Shown here one piece after another: positions 1 to 9,487 of a stretch of 64,000 bases of DNA. Within the stretch, counting starts at the first letter, position 1; each line of letters starts with the position of its first letter. The notes below the pieces were generated by a model. It searched no databases and was not told the DNA's origin. It was given only the letters and a program-made list of their open reading frames with translations. This DNA comes from M3 sp964637445 (GTDB taxonomy: Bacteria; Bacteroidota; Bacteroidia; Bacteroidales; Muribaculaceae). The position numbers were made by a program, and so were the translations under genes. The stretch covers positions 1-64,000 of the forward strand of contig CAZWWS010000003.1 in the NCBI GenBank assembly GCA_964637445.1. The letters are read 5' to 3'.

Positions 1-100
1 GTTTTATCTTTTTGCTGGGTATTAATAAGAGGATGACTCGTTTTGAGACACCCTCGATGGGGGCTGACGTGGTGGGGAGTTAGACAGAATATTTTTTGGG

Positions 101-170
101 ACATAAGAACAAAAAGACATAAGGATAATATTGCGAAAGCCTTATGTCTCTTATGTTCTTGTGTCTCTTA
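101..170. repeat. Hairpin-forming intergenic repeat, copy 1
   Basis: A palindromic element in which AAGACATAAGG (115-125) is followed by CCTTATGTCTCTT (140-152), with outer arms rich in ATAAGAACA and TGTTCTTGT. A 25-base core at 113-137 recurs exactly at 7552-7576, and most of the flanking sequence matches too. The two copies bracket the giant secreted gene in the same orientation. A third, degenerate partial copy lies at about 190-216. It resembles a REP-like or small non-autonomous intergenic repeat; no transposase is present here. Confidence 0.75.
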
Positions 171-307
171 AAATGTATATGCGGCGATAGCTTTATGTTT
201 CTTACGCGCCTATGTCGTTTATTTATGGGGAATTTTGGGCTTTTTGGCTTCTTTTGGGGTTAATTCGGGTTTACTTATGCGGAATTGTAACCCGCTGATA
301 TTCAGCA

Positions 308-316
308 GGGGGGGGG
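308..316. repeat. G9 homopolymer in the upstream region of the giant adhesin gene
   Basis: Nine consecutive G bases, the longest G/C homopolymer I noticed in the window. It lies 52 bp upstream of the predicted -7 promoter element (369-376) and about 145 bp upstream of the ATG at 462. Poly-G tracts near promoters can vary in length by slippage and change transcription in other bacteria; that role here is inference only. Confidence 0.6.
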
Positions 317-368
317 TAAATAATTTACTTAATGCTTAACGCTCACGCGCATGAGTGGATAAATATGT

Positions 369-376
369 TAATTTTG
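369..376 (+). promoter_or_regulatory. Bacteroidetes -7 promoter element (TAATTTTG)
   Basis: TAATTTTG matches the Bacteroidetes -7 consensus TAnnTTTG and lies 85 bp upstream of the giant gene's ATG. No clear TTTG -33 box is present 19-21 bp upstream. Confidence 0.45.
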
Positions 377-461
377 CCCAACATTAGTTCAATGCTCGTT
401 TCAGTGCGAGGATTTGTCGATAGAATTCAAATCAAACAAAAACCTAATATTAAAAACTAAA

Positions 462-3400
462 ATGAGAAAAACCTTACTAACGCTTGCAATGGCGCTTGGG
501 ATGTCGTCGATTGCGCAAGCTGTTGACTGGACTCTTTCTTCGGTCACAAATGTGGCTCAAGGAGGGGAGGTTACAGTGTCGTCAAATGGGGGAAATGCCG
601 CCCAGATTGTCGACAACAATACCGGTAACGGATGGCAGGCATCTGCCAAGGCTGTCGGTACTGATTGGGCTTTGATAAAACTAAATTCGACATCGTCGAT
701 AGGGGTAGTCCAAGTCGTTTGGGAAGCATCGTCGGCTACGGAATATCGAGTGATAGCTCTTGCCGGAGCACCGGAGTATACTTCGACTGAAGAAGGAGCA
801 GAAGTGCAAGAAAATACGATTGCTGACGTCGAAACTGTAGTTGCTAATGCTATAAAAGTTGTGACGTTTACTGCGGAAGCACAAAACGGCAATCGATTTG
901 ATGAAATGGAGTTTGCGGCTGAGGGTGTGAACTATCTACTTGTTTATGTAGATAAGGAAAGCACGAATGCTACTAATTATGGTAGTTATATCCGTGAAGT
1001 AAGAGCTGCAGCACCAATTGAAAACGTCAATAAAATCACAAATGCAAGAATAGAATCCACTTATGATTTGACTATCGGAGGGTCGCTGACTATAACGCCT
1101 AAATTTGTGAATGGTTATGGTGATGAGGTGGCAAATCCGGAGGCTTATACGTTGAATCATTTGACATTGTCGTGCAATGGAAATGAAACCGGAATTCCGA
1201 ATGATGGTATTTCGATCGAAGAAAATGCTGACAATACATTTACTTTGACACCAAACACGCGCGGACGCTATCTATTGACATTAGTTTATAATATAGATGG
1301 AGTTGTGAGTCAACAACTATCGACAGCGTATGTGGAATATGATTGGAGCGGAGATAACAATATCGCTCTAAACAAACCAGCAACAGCGAGTGTGTCGGAG
1401 GCATCGAATGCCAATGATGGCAATCTTGGCTCAATGTGTATATTCCCTGCCGATAATGATGATGCAGCAGTCGACGGCTATTGGTGGGTCGACTTAGGCG
1501 ATACTTACAATTTGGAAGTATTCCAAATCGTATGGGAAGGAGCTTATGGCTATACATACACAGTGGAAGGCGCTACCGAAATGGGTGCTGAAGAACCGAC
1601 GTGGAGTACGATTTATACTCATGATGGAGCGATTATATTGGTAGATAAAAACAACAATCCGATAGATTCGCAGACTTTTACCGAACTTGTTACGGCTCGA
1701 TATCTGAAAATAAGTGTCACCAAGCCATTAAACAATGTTTGGGGCTCAAAAATACGCGAAGTGCGAGTGATGGGCGAAAAAGCTGCCGTCACTGATACTG
1801 AAGTCGTTTCAATCGAATTGAGTGCTCCGGAGGCAAATGCCGACGGGACGTATACAGTGTCGGTCGCAGGTATGAATGCGAACGGGCAGATTGTTTCATC
1901 GGGAATGAGTGGTGTGACTTTTGCATCTCCGGTGGCTTCTGCCGTATATAATGAAGCAGTCGGAACATATACTTTGACTATGGAAGCCGGAGTATATGGG
2001 TATACAACGATAAGTGCGAATATTGGCGCTATATCAGACACAGCATCATTGTTGATCACTTTAGACTGGACAACCGCAGAAAGTATAAGCACTAAGACCT
2101 ACAATGATAAGGTCGTGGCAATAATGAGTAGTCATGCCAATACCGGAGATGCTGCAAATATTGTAGATGGCAACGAGGATACTGTGGCAGGTTTTGGAGA
2201 TGGAAATCTTCAAGGTGATGCAACAAATGGTCCGACAGCCGATGCTAACTGGTGGGTTATAGACCTTGGCGATAATTACATGATAGATGCGTTGAACTTC
2301 GTATGGGCAGGAGGTTTTGCTAATGACTATGATGTTGAGTTTATGACTGCATCGCAAGGCGCGGATATCAATAGTCTTGATTGGAGCCAAGCTGATGCGA
2401 CAAAGACAATCAATATTACATGTGATTATAATGGTAATGTAGTTCACGCGGACGATTATTATGTGCAAGGAGAAGCCGTTACAGCTCGATATGTTCGCAT
2501 AGTGGTAAATAAAGCAGTGACATTTGCTTGGGGAGCACGTATTAAGGAAGTGTATATGATGGGCGAAAAGAAAGTCATTACAGATACTGAAATTGCGTCG
2601 ATGGAATTAACTGCTCCGGAGGCAAATGCCGATGGATCATATACATTAACCGTGATTGCCAAGAATGCCGAAGGAGAGGCCCTCTCAGCGGTGTCAGGCA
2701 TTGAGTTTGATTCAAGTGTAGTGGCATCAGCAGTAGACAATGGAGATGGTAGTTACAATATCACTCTCAAAGAAGGTTTGTTTGGAGTACTTGCCATTAC
2801 CGCTACGGCAGGCGATTTGACAGCGACAACTACGTTGGATGTGTTGCCGGATTGGAGCGGCCTTGGAACTACGCTGTATAGCTACTGTACTACGACATGG
2901 AATCCGAGTGCGATGGCCTATGCGAGCGAAAACACCACTGAAACCTATTATGCCTCAGGTGCCAACGATGGCAAAGTTTATACTTCGTGGGAGATTTCCG
3001 AGGGAAATCTACTACCAGGTACAGATGATAATTGGTGGTATGTAGACCTTGGTAGGGATTTTGAAATTAATGCGTTCAAATTCTATTGGGAAGGTGCTTT
3101 TCCAACAAAATATGAAATTCAGTATTTGACTGAATCACAAGTGACAAATTCAGCAGACATTGATTGGAGTAAAGCTGAAATAATAACGCATGAACGCACA
3201 ATAAGTGGATGGGACGAGTTGATTGGGGAGGTCATAGATCCCGATAAATCGAATGAAGAGATTGTCTTAGCCGCTGCACAAGAAAAAATAGATGCAGGTC
3301 TTATTAATGCAGAAGGAGAACCGATGGATGGACGTTATTTTATAGATGAATATTTGACTGAAAGTAAGTCGGCTCGCTATATACGCATACTTGGAAAAGA

Positions 3401-6400
3401 ATTTTATGGAAACTATGGAATGAAACTTTTTGAAGTATTGATGACCGGACCGGATCAGACAGCGTTTACCGAAACGGTATCGTTTGGACTTCAACCGCAG
3501 GTGTTCCCCGCCGATGAAACGTTGACCCCGATACTTGTGGCTTACAATTCAATGGGATTGCCTATTAATAAGACTCTTTCGATAGAGAGTGTTCAGGTGA
3601 CCGACAATAGTAATGTTGAAGGAGTGGACAATGCTACGTTGCAGTGCGTGGATGGCGTGTTTTCTACCACTGATGGCAAGAGTGTAGGTGCACACTATGT
3701 GACTGTGACAGCCAAAGGTGGCGACGAGACAATAACCGTAGAAAATGTGATGATCGAGGCTGTAGTACCCGATTGGAGCGAGGTCAACAATATTGCGAAG
3801 CAGTTTGAACTTAAAGATGGCACTACTACCAATACTAAATGGGGAGTGAACAAGGGCAATCCGTTGTCGACAGCCTATGCCAGCCACGGCGGCTCATCGG
3901 CACTCAATGCCATCGATGCAACGGGTACGTCGAAATGGGAGGTATCGCAAGCTGGCATCGCTGCAAACAGCAATGTATGGTATGTGATAGACCTCGGCGA
4001 CGACTACAACGTGACGGGCTTTGAACTTGTGTGGGAGGGCGACTCTTATGCTACAGCCTACGACGTGTATATGGCTCCCGAAGATCCCGAAAATCCCGAC
4101 CATCCGGCATGGTATGATGCAGACCCGGCAGTGAATGCAGCAAACATGGAAGCCTATAAGGTGTATAGCGCAAGTGGAGTGTCGCTTGACGCTGAAGACG
4201 GCTATGCTTACGACAATCATGCCATATTGCTCAGCTCGGCGCGCTATGTGATGATAAAGCCGAAATCGACACGCGACAGCAATTCGAGCTATCAGCTTGC
4301 CGAAGTGATGGTGTATAGTGGAGATGAGGAGCGAAATACATTGAAAATCGCCACTCCGCAATTTGACCGCTCACGCGAGGGCTACCGCGGATATGACGAT
4401 CCCGAAGTGGCTACGTCGGTCAATGCATCCGACCCGTTGATCGTATCGTTTGAAGCGTTTACCAACCTCGGCTCGGAATGGTATGACTATCCCGAAAACT
4501 ATGAAGTGACATGGAATTTTACTCCGGTGAGCGGTGACTTCACCGAAGCTTCGATAGTGGAACGAGGCAAATCAGTGCGTTGGCGCGACTATACATGGAA
4601 ATATCCCTATATCCTCAAGCCTAACGGCGTGGGAACCGGTAAACTGAGCGTGACCATCACCGACAAGGCTAAGGGCGAGTCGATTACTTCCGACGAGTTG
4701 ACGATCTATTCGGTGACCGACAATAAGAACGTGGCGCGCTATGCCAAGGCGTCGGAAGTGAATGTGAATGTCTATACCGGTGTAGATGAGTATGGTCATT
4801 ATGTGTCCAATCGCGATGCTTCGCAGACCGAGTGGGACCGCGACAACTCCAACTACGACCAACCCTCGTCGGCCATCGACGGCAACTATGGCTCATGGTA
4901 TGTAGTGGGCTACAACTATCGCTTGGTCAATGAGGCCGGCGTGGAGGGCTATGGCTACAAATATGATGCCGACACGGAGTTGGAAAATCCGTATGAACTC
5001 GTGATAACCTATCCCGACGGATATTATCTGAAAGAATTGAATCTGGTGGAAGTGCAATGGGAAGGTGCGTATGCCGAAGACTATGATGTGTATGTGCAAT
5101 ATGCCAATGCCGACGATGAAGCAGGCATTTATCCTGCAATCGGCGATTGGACTCAGATAGTATCCTACACCGACTTGCATGCTCCCGGAGTAGACCAGCA
5201 CGAGACACAGCAGATCTACCAAAAGACTTCGGAAACAGTTGCGGCAGCTCGCGCCGCATCGTTTACCGCATGGGGAAATGTGAAAGCCGTGAAAGTGGTG
5301 ATGAAGAAGACCGGTACGGTATGGGGCTTCAAGATGTGGGAAACTTCGCTATATGGCGAGATGAACCAAACGATGGTGGGCATCGTGGCTGAGCAAATGG
5401 TCTATGCCGATGCCGCCGCCACAACCGAAGCTACGGAAACGAGCGACCGCTTCTACTCGTTTGACATAAAAGTGGAAGTGGATGAGGCTACTTATCCGGT
5501 GAATATGGACGCGGTGGAAAAATATCAGATCGAGCCAAAGGTTGTGGCAGGATATGATGCCAACCACTTGATGTTTAGCAACTATTCTTACACCAATGGT
5601 GACGGTACAAAGGTGAGCGGAGCGATTGAGGGCGAAGCTGCTTCCGATGTGTATGAGGCAATAGTGGTGGATGCGTTGGCCGACCATAAGATGCCCGAAG
5701 TGTATATTGAAGATGTTGACCCGACAGCAAGCTATATGTTTGTGGTGACTCCGCTCGACGCCGCCGGTAACGCGCTTGACACTCACTTGGCAGCCGAGTC
5801 CAACACCGTGGCATTGACTATGCCGAGAGTGTCGTATTCGGCATCAACGATGGCGATTAAGCCTATCGCCGCTGAGTTTGAAGTGCAACCGACGCTCAAC
5901 GTAGCACCCCAAGGCTCGACAGAAGAAACGCCGGCTCGCTACGACCAAGCCAACCAAGTGATGACCACCGACGGCTCATTCTCTCGCTTGAATGTGGTGG
6001 ATGAGGTGCTCGAAAATTGGGAAGTGAAGTATTATGTGAACCTGAAACTTCGCGACTTGTCGGTGAAAGCTGCCGAAACTACCGACTTCAACTACTACTA
6101 TACATCGAATGGCGGTAAGGAAAATCGCGCAGATGCCGGTATTGCGCTCAATCAAGATGTGCCCTTGGTGCTTAACAGCGACAATGTGAGAGCCGAGTTG
6201 TGCTATCTGCCGGTGCTTACCGAGACTAAGACTGTGGCTATCGATGGTGCTCCCGACGATGTGAATGCGCTGACTTATGAGGCGATAGTTGATGCGCCGC
6301 TGTCGGTGACTGCAACGGTCAATGTCGACTATACTCGATTGGATTTGGCCTACGAGCGTGGCAATGATCAACGTCCGTTCTTCACGACTCAGATGTGTCG

Positions 6401-7415
6401 TGCCGGCGGAGATGCCACAACCTTTGAGTTGGTATATGACAATGTCGCCAAGGCGCAGGCAGCTCCTGAAGTGAGCGAAAAAGGCTTTGTAGCACAAAAG
6501 TTTACCCATGAGGAGGAGTCGGGCTACAATGATTACTATCGTGGCTATACTTCAATTAATATTACTACATCAGATCCCGAAACAGTGCATCGCTACATCG
6601 GATTCCATTCGAGCAACGGCGACAGCTTTGTGGCTACCGGTATAGGTGGAACTCCGAGTGCCGACGGTAGAGGAAACAATAGTCCGTGGTATATCGAGGG
6701 CTATAATCTGTGGAATGGCACAGATGATTATGTGGTGGCAAATCACAACTATTCTAAGAACGTGGCGCTCAACGGACATATCGCTATACGTGTCGACAAG
6801 CTGGGCAAAGCTGTGAACGGATTTGTCAACGGAGTGGTAGCCGACGAGGTTGCGGATCTATATACGGTGCTCTTTGCCGAATATCCTATCTTGCTTCAAG
6901 AGCCGATAGACTATGAAGGAAAGAAGATAGTGGCCGACCCGTCAATCGGTGGCTTGGCTCCGTATCGTCCTCGCCCTGCTCTCAAGGCTAATATGCCGGT
7001 GCTTGGCGCTGTGGAAGCTCGCGAAGCCGTGGCAGAGCTTGAACTCAATGGTGCCAATACTCGCGGATTTGCAGCTGTGGCACCGGAAACGACCGGTATC
7101 ATCGGCAATGTGATGCAGAATGTGTCGGCTTACACGTCGGTGACTCAGGCTGTGAAAGGGGCTACTACTGAGATGGAGGATGTAGTGGCTGAGACGGTGG
7201 GCGACTTCCGTATCTATCCAAACCCGGCTGTCGATGTGGTGAATGTGGCTGCTTCGATGGAACTTGGACGAGTGGAAATCTATTCGATCGACGGCGCTTT
7301 GGTGATGGTGGTTGAGGCTGACGATACTCAGGCACAGATAGCTGTGGGTGATTTGTCGAAGGGTACATACATCGTGCGTGCCGTGGGCAAGACTGAACGA
7401 TTGATAAAGATGTAA
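462..7415 (+). CDS. Giant T9SS-secreted protein with six F5/8C (discoidin)-like modules
   Basis: About 2317 residues from the ATG at 462, chosen because a clear signal peptide starts there (MRKTLLTLAMALGMSSIAQA). Six modules resemble F5/8 type C (discoidin) domains, each with a WW(Y/V)VDLG-type strand followed by a V/FxWEG motif. They fall at roughly nt 519-1000, 1341-1780, 2065-2575, 2850-3450, 3771-4320 and 4720-5370, mostly introduced by 'DWS' or 'DWT'. Ig/invasin-like spacers of about 90 residues separate them. Two consecutive spacer-module units (about nt 1750-2600) look like a 789-bp duplication. The part after nt 5400 is unassigned. The last about 75 residues (FRIYPNPAVD...GTYIVRAVGKTERLIKM) are a type A T9SS sorting domain, so the protein should be exported by the secretion system encoded at 18.4-25.2 kb. 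A glycan- or matrix-binding surface adhesin is likely; no catalytic domain was recognised. Confidence 0.85.
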   Translation: MRKTLLTLAMALGMSSIAQAVDWTLSSVTNVAQGGEVTVSSNGGNAAQIVDNNTGNGWQASAKAVGTDWALIKLNSTSSIGVVQVVWEASSATEYRVIALAGAPEYTSTEEGAEVQENTIADVETVVANAIKVVTFTAEAQNGNRFDEMEFAAEGVNYLLVYVDKESTNATNYGSYIREVRAAAPIENVNKITNARIESTYDLTIGGSLTITPKFVNGYGDEVANPEAYTLNHLTLSCNGNETGIPNDGISIEENADNTFTLTPNTRGRYLLTLVYNIDGVVSQQLSTAYVEYDWSGDNNIALNKPATASVSEASNANDGNLGSMCIFPADNDDAAVDGYWWVDLGDTYNLEVFQIVWEGAYGYTYTVEGATEMGAEEPTWSTIYTHDGAIILVDKNNNPIDSQTFTELVTARYLKISVTKPLNNVWGSKIREVRVMGEKAAVTDTEVVSIELSAPEANADGTYTVSVAGMNANGQIVSSGMSGVTFASPVASAVYNEAVGTYTLTMEAGVYGYTTISANIGAISDTASLLITLDWTTAESISTKTYNDKVVAIMSSHANTGDAANIVDGNEDTVAGFGDGNLQGDATNGPTADANWWVIDLGDNYMIDALNFVWAGGFANDYDVEFMTASQGADINSLDWSQADATKTINITCDYNGNVVHADDYYVQGEAVTARYVRIVVNKAVTFAWGARIKEVYMMGEKKVITDTEIASMELTAPEANADGSYTLTVIAKNAEGEALSAVSGIEFDSSVVASAVDNGDGSYNITLKEGLFGVLAITATAGDLTATTTLDVLPDWSGLGTTLYSYCTTTWNPSAMAYASENTTETYYASGANDGKVYTSWEISEGNLLPGTDDNWWYVDLGRDFEINAFKFYWEGAFPTKYEIQYLTESQVTNSADIDWSKAEIITHERTISGWDELIGEVIDPDKSNEEIVLAAAQEKIDAGLINAEGEPMDGRYFIDEYLTESKSARYIRILGKEFYGNYGMKLFEVLMTGPDQTAFTETVSFGLQPQVFPADETLTPILVAYNSMGLPINKTLSIESVQVTDNSNVEGVDNATLQCVDGVFSTTDGKSVGAHYVTVTAKGGDETITVENVMIEAVVPDWSEVNNIAKQFELKDGTTTNTKWGVNKGNPLSTAYASHGGSSALNAIDATGTSKWEVSQAGIAANSNVWYVIDLGDDYNVTGFELVWEGDSYATAYDVYMAPEDPENPDHPAWYDADPAVNAANMEAYKVYSASGVSLDAEDGYAYDNHAILLSSARYVMIKPKSTRDSNSSYQLAEVMVYSGDEERNTLKIATPQFDRSREGYRGYDDPEVATSVNASDPLIVSFEAFTNLGSEWYDYPENYEVTWNFTPVSGDFTEASIVERGKSVRWRDYTWKYPYILKPNGVGTGKLSVTITDKAKGESITSDELTIYSVTDNKNVARYAKASEVNVNVYTGVDEYGHYVSNRDASQTEWDRDNSNYDQPSSAIDGNYGSWYVVGYNYRLVNEAGVEGYGYKYDADTELENPYELVITYPDGYYLKELNLVEVQWEGAYAEDYDVYVQYANADDEAGIYPAIGDWTQIVSYTDLHAPGVDQHETQQIYQKTSETVAAARAASFTAWGNVKAVKVVMKKTGTVWGFKMWETSLYGEMNQTMVGIVAEQMVYADAAATTEATETSDRFYSFDIKVEVDEATYPVNMDAVEKYQIEPKVVAGYDANHLMFSNYSYTNGDGTKVSGAIEGEAASDVYEAIVVDALADHKMPEVYIEDVDPTASYMFVVTPLDAAGNALDTHLAAESNTVALTMPRVSYSASTMAIKPIAAEFEVQPTLNVAPQGSTEETPARYDQANQVMTTDGSFSRLNVVDEVLENWEVKYYVNLKLRDLSVKAAETTDFNYYYTSNGGKENRADAGIALNQDVPLVLNSDNVRAELCYLPVLTETKTVAIDGAPDDVNALTYEAIVDAPLSVTATVNVDYTRLDLAYERGNDQRPFFTTQMCRAGGDATTFELVYDNVAKAQAAPEVSEKGFVAQKFTHEEESGYNDYYRGYTSINITTSDPETVHRYIGFHSSNGDSFVATGIGGTPSADGRGNNSPWYIEGYNLWNGTDDYVVANHNYSKNVALNGHIAIRVDKLGKAVNGFVNGVVADEVADLYTVLFAEYPILLQEPIDYEGKKIVADPSIGGLAPYRPRPALKANMPVLGAVEAREAVAELELNGANTRGFAAVAPETTGIIGNVMQNVSAYTSVTQAVKGATTEMEDVVAETVGDFRIYPNPAVDVVNVAASMELGRVEIYSIDGALVMVVEADDTQAQIAVGDLSKGTYIVRAVGKTERLIKM

Positions 7416-7440
7416 CATCAAGCAAACCCTAATATGATTG

Positions 7441-7480
7441 GTCGCCGCAATGTCAGCAATGATGTTGCGGCGACATTTTT
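7441..7480 (+). terminator. Rho-independent terminator after the giant gene
   Basis: Perfect 10-bp stem GTCGCCGCAA / TTGCGGCGAC (7441-7450 and 7465-7474) followed by ATTTTT, 25 bp after the stop codon. Confidence 0.85.
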
Positions 7481-7537
7481 ATCGGAATATATGTAGTGGC
7501 GGATTGCAATATCCCCCCGATAGGGCGATTTTTAGTA

Positions 7538-7606
7538 AGACAAAATAACATAAAGACATAAGGATAATATTGCGAAGCCTTATGTTTCTTTTGTTCTTAT
7601 GTCTTA
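7538..7606. repeat. Hairpin-forming intergenic repeat, copy 2 (overlaps recQ stop)
   Basis: Second copy of the element at 101-170, same orientation, with an identical 25-base core at 7552-7576. Its right end contains the TAA stop codon of recQ (complement of 7604-7606), so the repeat abuts the end of that gene and may act as its 3' hairpin. The giant secreted gene lies exactly between the two copies. Confidence 0.75.
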
Positions 7607-9412
7607 GTGGCGAGAGAGGAAGGATTGGATGGCGGCGATGAAGGTGTTGGCATAGCGGGCGATCTTTTTTTCGCCTACGCCTTCGATGGTGGAGAATGTG
7701 GTGAGGTCGGTGGGCATGACGCGAGCCATCTCGGAGAGTGTCTTGTCGGTGAATATGATATAAGGAGGTACGCCTTCGCGGCGGGCGATGGCGGTGCGTG
7801 TTTGCTTGAGGTGGGCGAGGAGGCGCTCGGAAAGCTGCGATGGGGTGGAGGCTGTAGGAGCCTTGCGCTTGGTCTTGCGTGTGGGGCTGTCGAAGTAGAA
7901 GCGGGCGAGCTTCACGGGGACGTTGCCGCGCAACACTTCGAGACCGTAGGGGGTAATCTTGAGGTGGTTGGCTTCGTTGTAGGCGATGTCGATGATGCCG
8001 AGCTGGAGGAGCTGGAGCAGGTAGGAGTTCCACTCGGCAAACGACAGGTCGCGGCCTACGCCGTAGGTCTTGATGCGGTCGAAGCTGTTGGCGCGCAACT
8101 CGGCGCGAGAAGAGCCACGTAGGATGTCGATGAGCATGGTTTGGCCTACTTGCTGGTTGGTGCGCACGATGGCGCTGAGAGCCATTTGGGCGATGATGGT
8201 GCCGTCGATGCGTTCGGGCGGGTCGAGGCACACGTCGCAATTGCCACAGTCGTGGTCGAGGGTCTCGTTGAAGTAGCTCAGAAGTACACGCCGGCGGCAT
8301 ATCTGGCTTTCGGCAAACTCTTTCATGCGGGCGAGCTTCTCGGTGTTGATGGCTTGCTGTCCGGAGGAGTCGACGAAGCTTTGGCGGGCGGCTATGTCGG
8401 CAAAGGAGTAGAACAAGACGGTTTCGGCATCGAGTCCGTCGCGTCCGGCACGTCCGATCTCTTGGTAGTAGCTCTCGATGTTGCCGGGGAGGTTGTTGTG
8501 AACGACCCAGCGGATGTTGCTCTTGTCGATGCCCATGCCGAAAGCTACGGTGGCGCAGATGACTTGTATATCGCCGTTGATAAATTGTGTTTGTGCGCTG
8601 TTGCGGGCGGCAACGGAGAGCCCGGCGTGGTAGCAGGCCGATTTGTAGCCGCGGGCGCGCAGCTCGGCGTCGGTGGCTTCTGCCGATTTTCGGCTGAGGC
8701 AGTAGACGATGCCGGAGTCGTGGCGATATTTGTTGATGAGTGAGCAGATGTATTGTATGCGTTTGGTCTTGCCGGGGTTGGTCATTACCTTGAGCGAGAG
8801 GTTGGGACGGTCGAATGAGGAGATGAATATGCGCGGGTCGCGCAAAGCAAGCTGTCGGGCAATATCCTCGCGCGTGAGACGGTCGGCTGTGGCGGTGAGA
8901 GCCATCACCGGGACGTCGGGAAATCGGCGCTTGAGGATGGCGAGCTGGGTGTATTCGGGGCGGAAATCGTGTCCCCATTGGGAGATGCAGTGGGCTTCGT
9001 CGATGGCGATGAGGTTGACCGGCAGGTTGGGCCCGATGCGGTCGAGCTCGGCGAGTAGGCGTTCGGGCGAAATGTAGAGGAGCTTGATGCGACCGGAGTA
9101 GGCTGCTTCCATGATTTCGCGGTTGGCGGTGTCGGACTGGGTGGAGTTGATGCTTGCGGCAGGAATGCCGTTGGCTTGCAGAGAGGCTACTTGGTCGACC
9201 ATGAGGGCTATGAGGGGCGACACCACTATGGCGCATCCGTCGGCGAGTAGGGCAGGAATCTGGTAGCAGATGGATTTGCCTCCGCCTGTTGGCATGAGCA
9301 CTACGCAGTCGCGCGACTCGGCGGCGCAACGTATCACGTCGAGCTGCATGGGGCGAAACTTCTTGTAGCCGTAGAATCGGCGTAGGAGGGCTGTGGCGCG
9401 TTCTTCGATCAT
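7604..9412 (-). CDS. recQ: ATP-dependent DNA helicase RecQ
   Basis: A 602-residue 3'-5' DNA helicase of recombination and fork repair. Visible motifs are helicase motif 0 (KKFRPMQLDVI, about 17-27), Walker A (PTGGGKS, 41-47), the DEAH box (138-141, followed by CISQWGHDFRPEY), motif VI (YYQEIGRAGRDG), the RecQ zinc-binding cysteines (CRRRVLLSYF...DHDCGNCDVC), a winged-helix RQC region and a C-terminal HRDC-like segment ending IAAIQSFLSRH. Length and domain order are normal for bacterial RecQ. It lies 75 bp downstream of the DUF349 gene with that gene's terminator between them, so it probably has its own promoter. Its stop codon lies inside a dispersed repeat. Confidence 0.97.
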   Translation of the reverse strand: MIEERATALLRRFYGYKKFRPMQLDVIRCAAESRDCVVLMPTGGGKSICYQIPALLADGCAIVVSPLIALMVDQVASLQANGIPAASINSTQSDTANREIMEAAYSGRIKLLYISPERLLAELDRIGPNLPVNLIAIDEAHCISQWGHDFRPEYTQLAILKRRFPDVPVMALTATADRLTREDIARQLALRDPRIFISSFDRPNLSLKVMTNPGKTKRIQYICSLINKYRHDSGIVYCLSRKSAEATDAELRARGYKSACYHAGLSVAARNSAQTQFINGDIQVICATVAFGMGIDKSNIRWVVHNNLPGNIESYYQEIGRAGRDGLDAETVLFYSFADIAARQSFVDSSGQQAINTEKLARMKEFAESQICRRRVLLSYFNETLDHDCGNCDVCLDPPERIDGTIIAQMALSAIVRTNQQVGQTMLIDILRGSSRAELRANSFDRIKTYGVGRDLSFAEWNSYLLQLLQLGIIDIAYNEANHLKITPYGLEVLRGNVPVKLARFYFDSPTRKTKRKAPTASTPSQLSERLLAHLKQTRTAIARREGVPPYIIFTDKTLSEMARVMPTDLTTFSTIEGVGEKKIARYANTFIAAIQSFLSRH

Positions 9413-9424
9413 AGCGTGATGGGG

Positions 9425-9458
9425 AAAAATAGGGCGGATATGGTGATGATATCCGCCC
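9425..9458 (-). terminator. Rho-independent terminator of the DUF349 gene
   Basis: On the minus strand a perfect stem GGGCGGATAT / ATATCCGCCC (9432-9441 and 9449-9458) is followed by TATTTTT. It sits about 30 bp after the DUF349 stop codon and upstream of recQ. Confidence 0.85.
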
Positions 9459-9487
9459 TTGGGTATTTGAGGTTTAGATTAATGAGC

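Larger units (their letters stand above)
1..461. other. Upstream non-coding region of the giant secreted protein
   Basis: I see no convincing gene in the first 461 bases. The stretch holds a hairpin repeat (about 101-170), a degenerate partial copy of it (about 190-216), a G9 homopolymer (308-316) and a TAnnTTTG promoter element (369-376). The reading frame of the next gene can be extended upstream to a TTG at 414, but the signal peptide begins at the ATG at 462, so the upstream part is taken as leader. Confidence 0.6.

Noticed and set aside
7479..9329. 616-codon minus-strand frame overlapping recQ in another frame
   Set aside because: Arg/His/Pro-rich shadow of recQ; recQ itself has all motifs.
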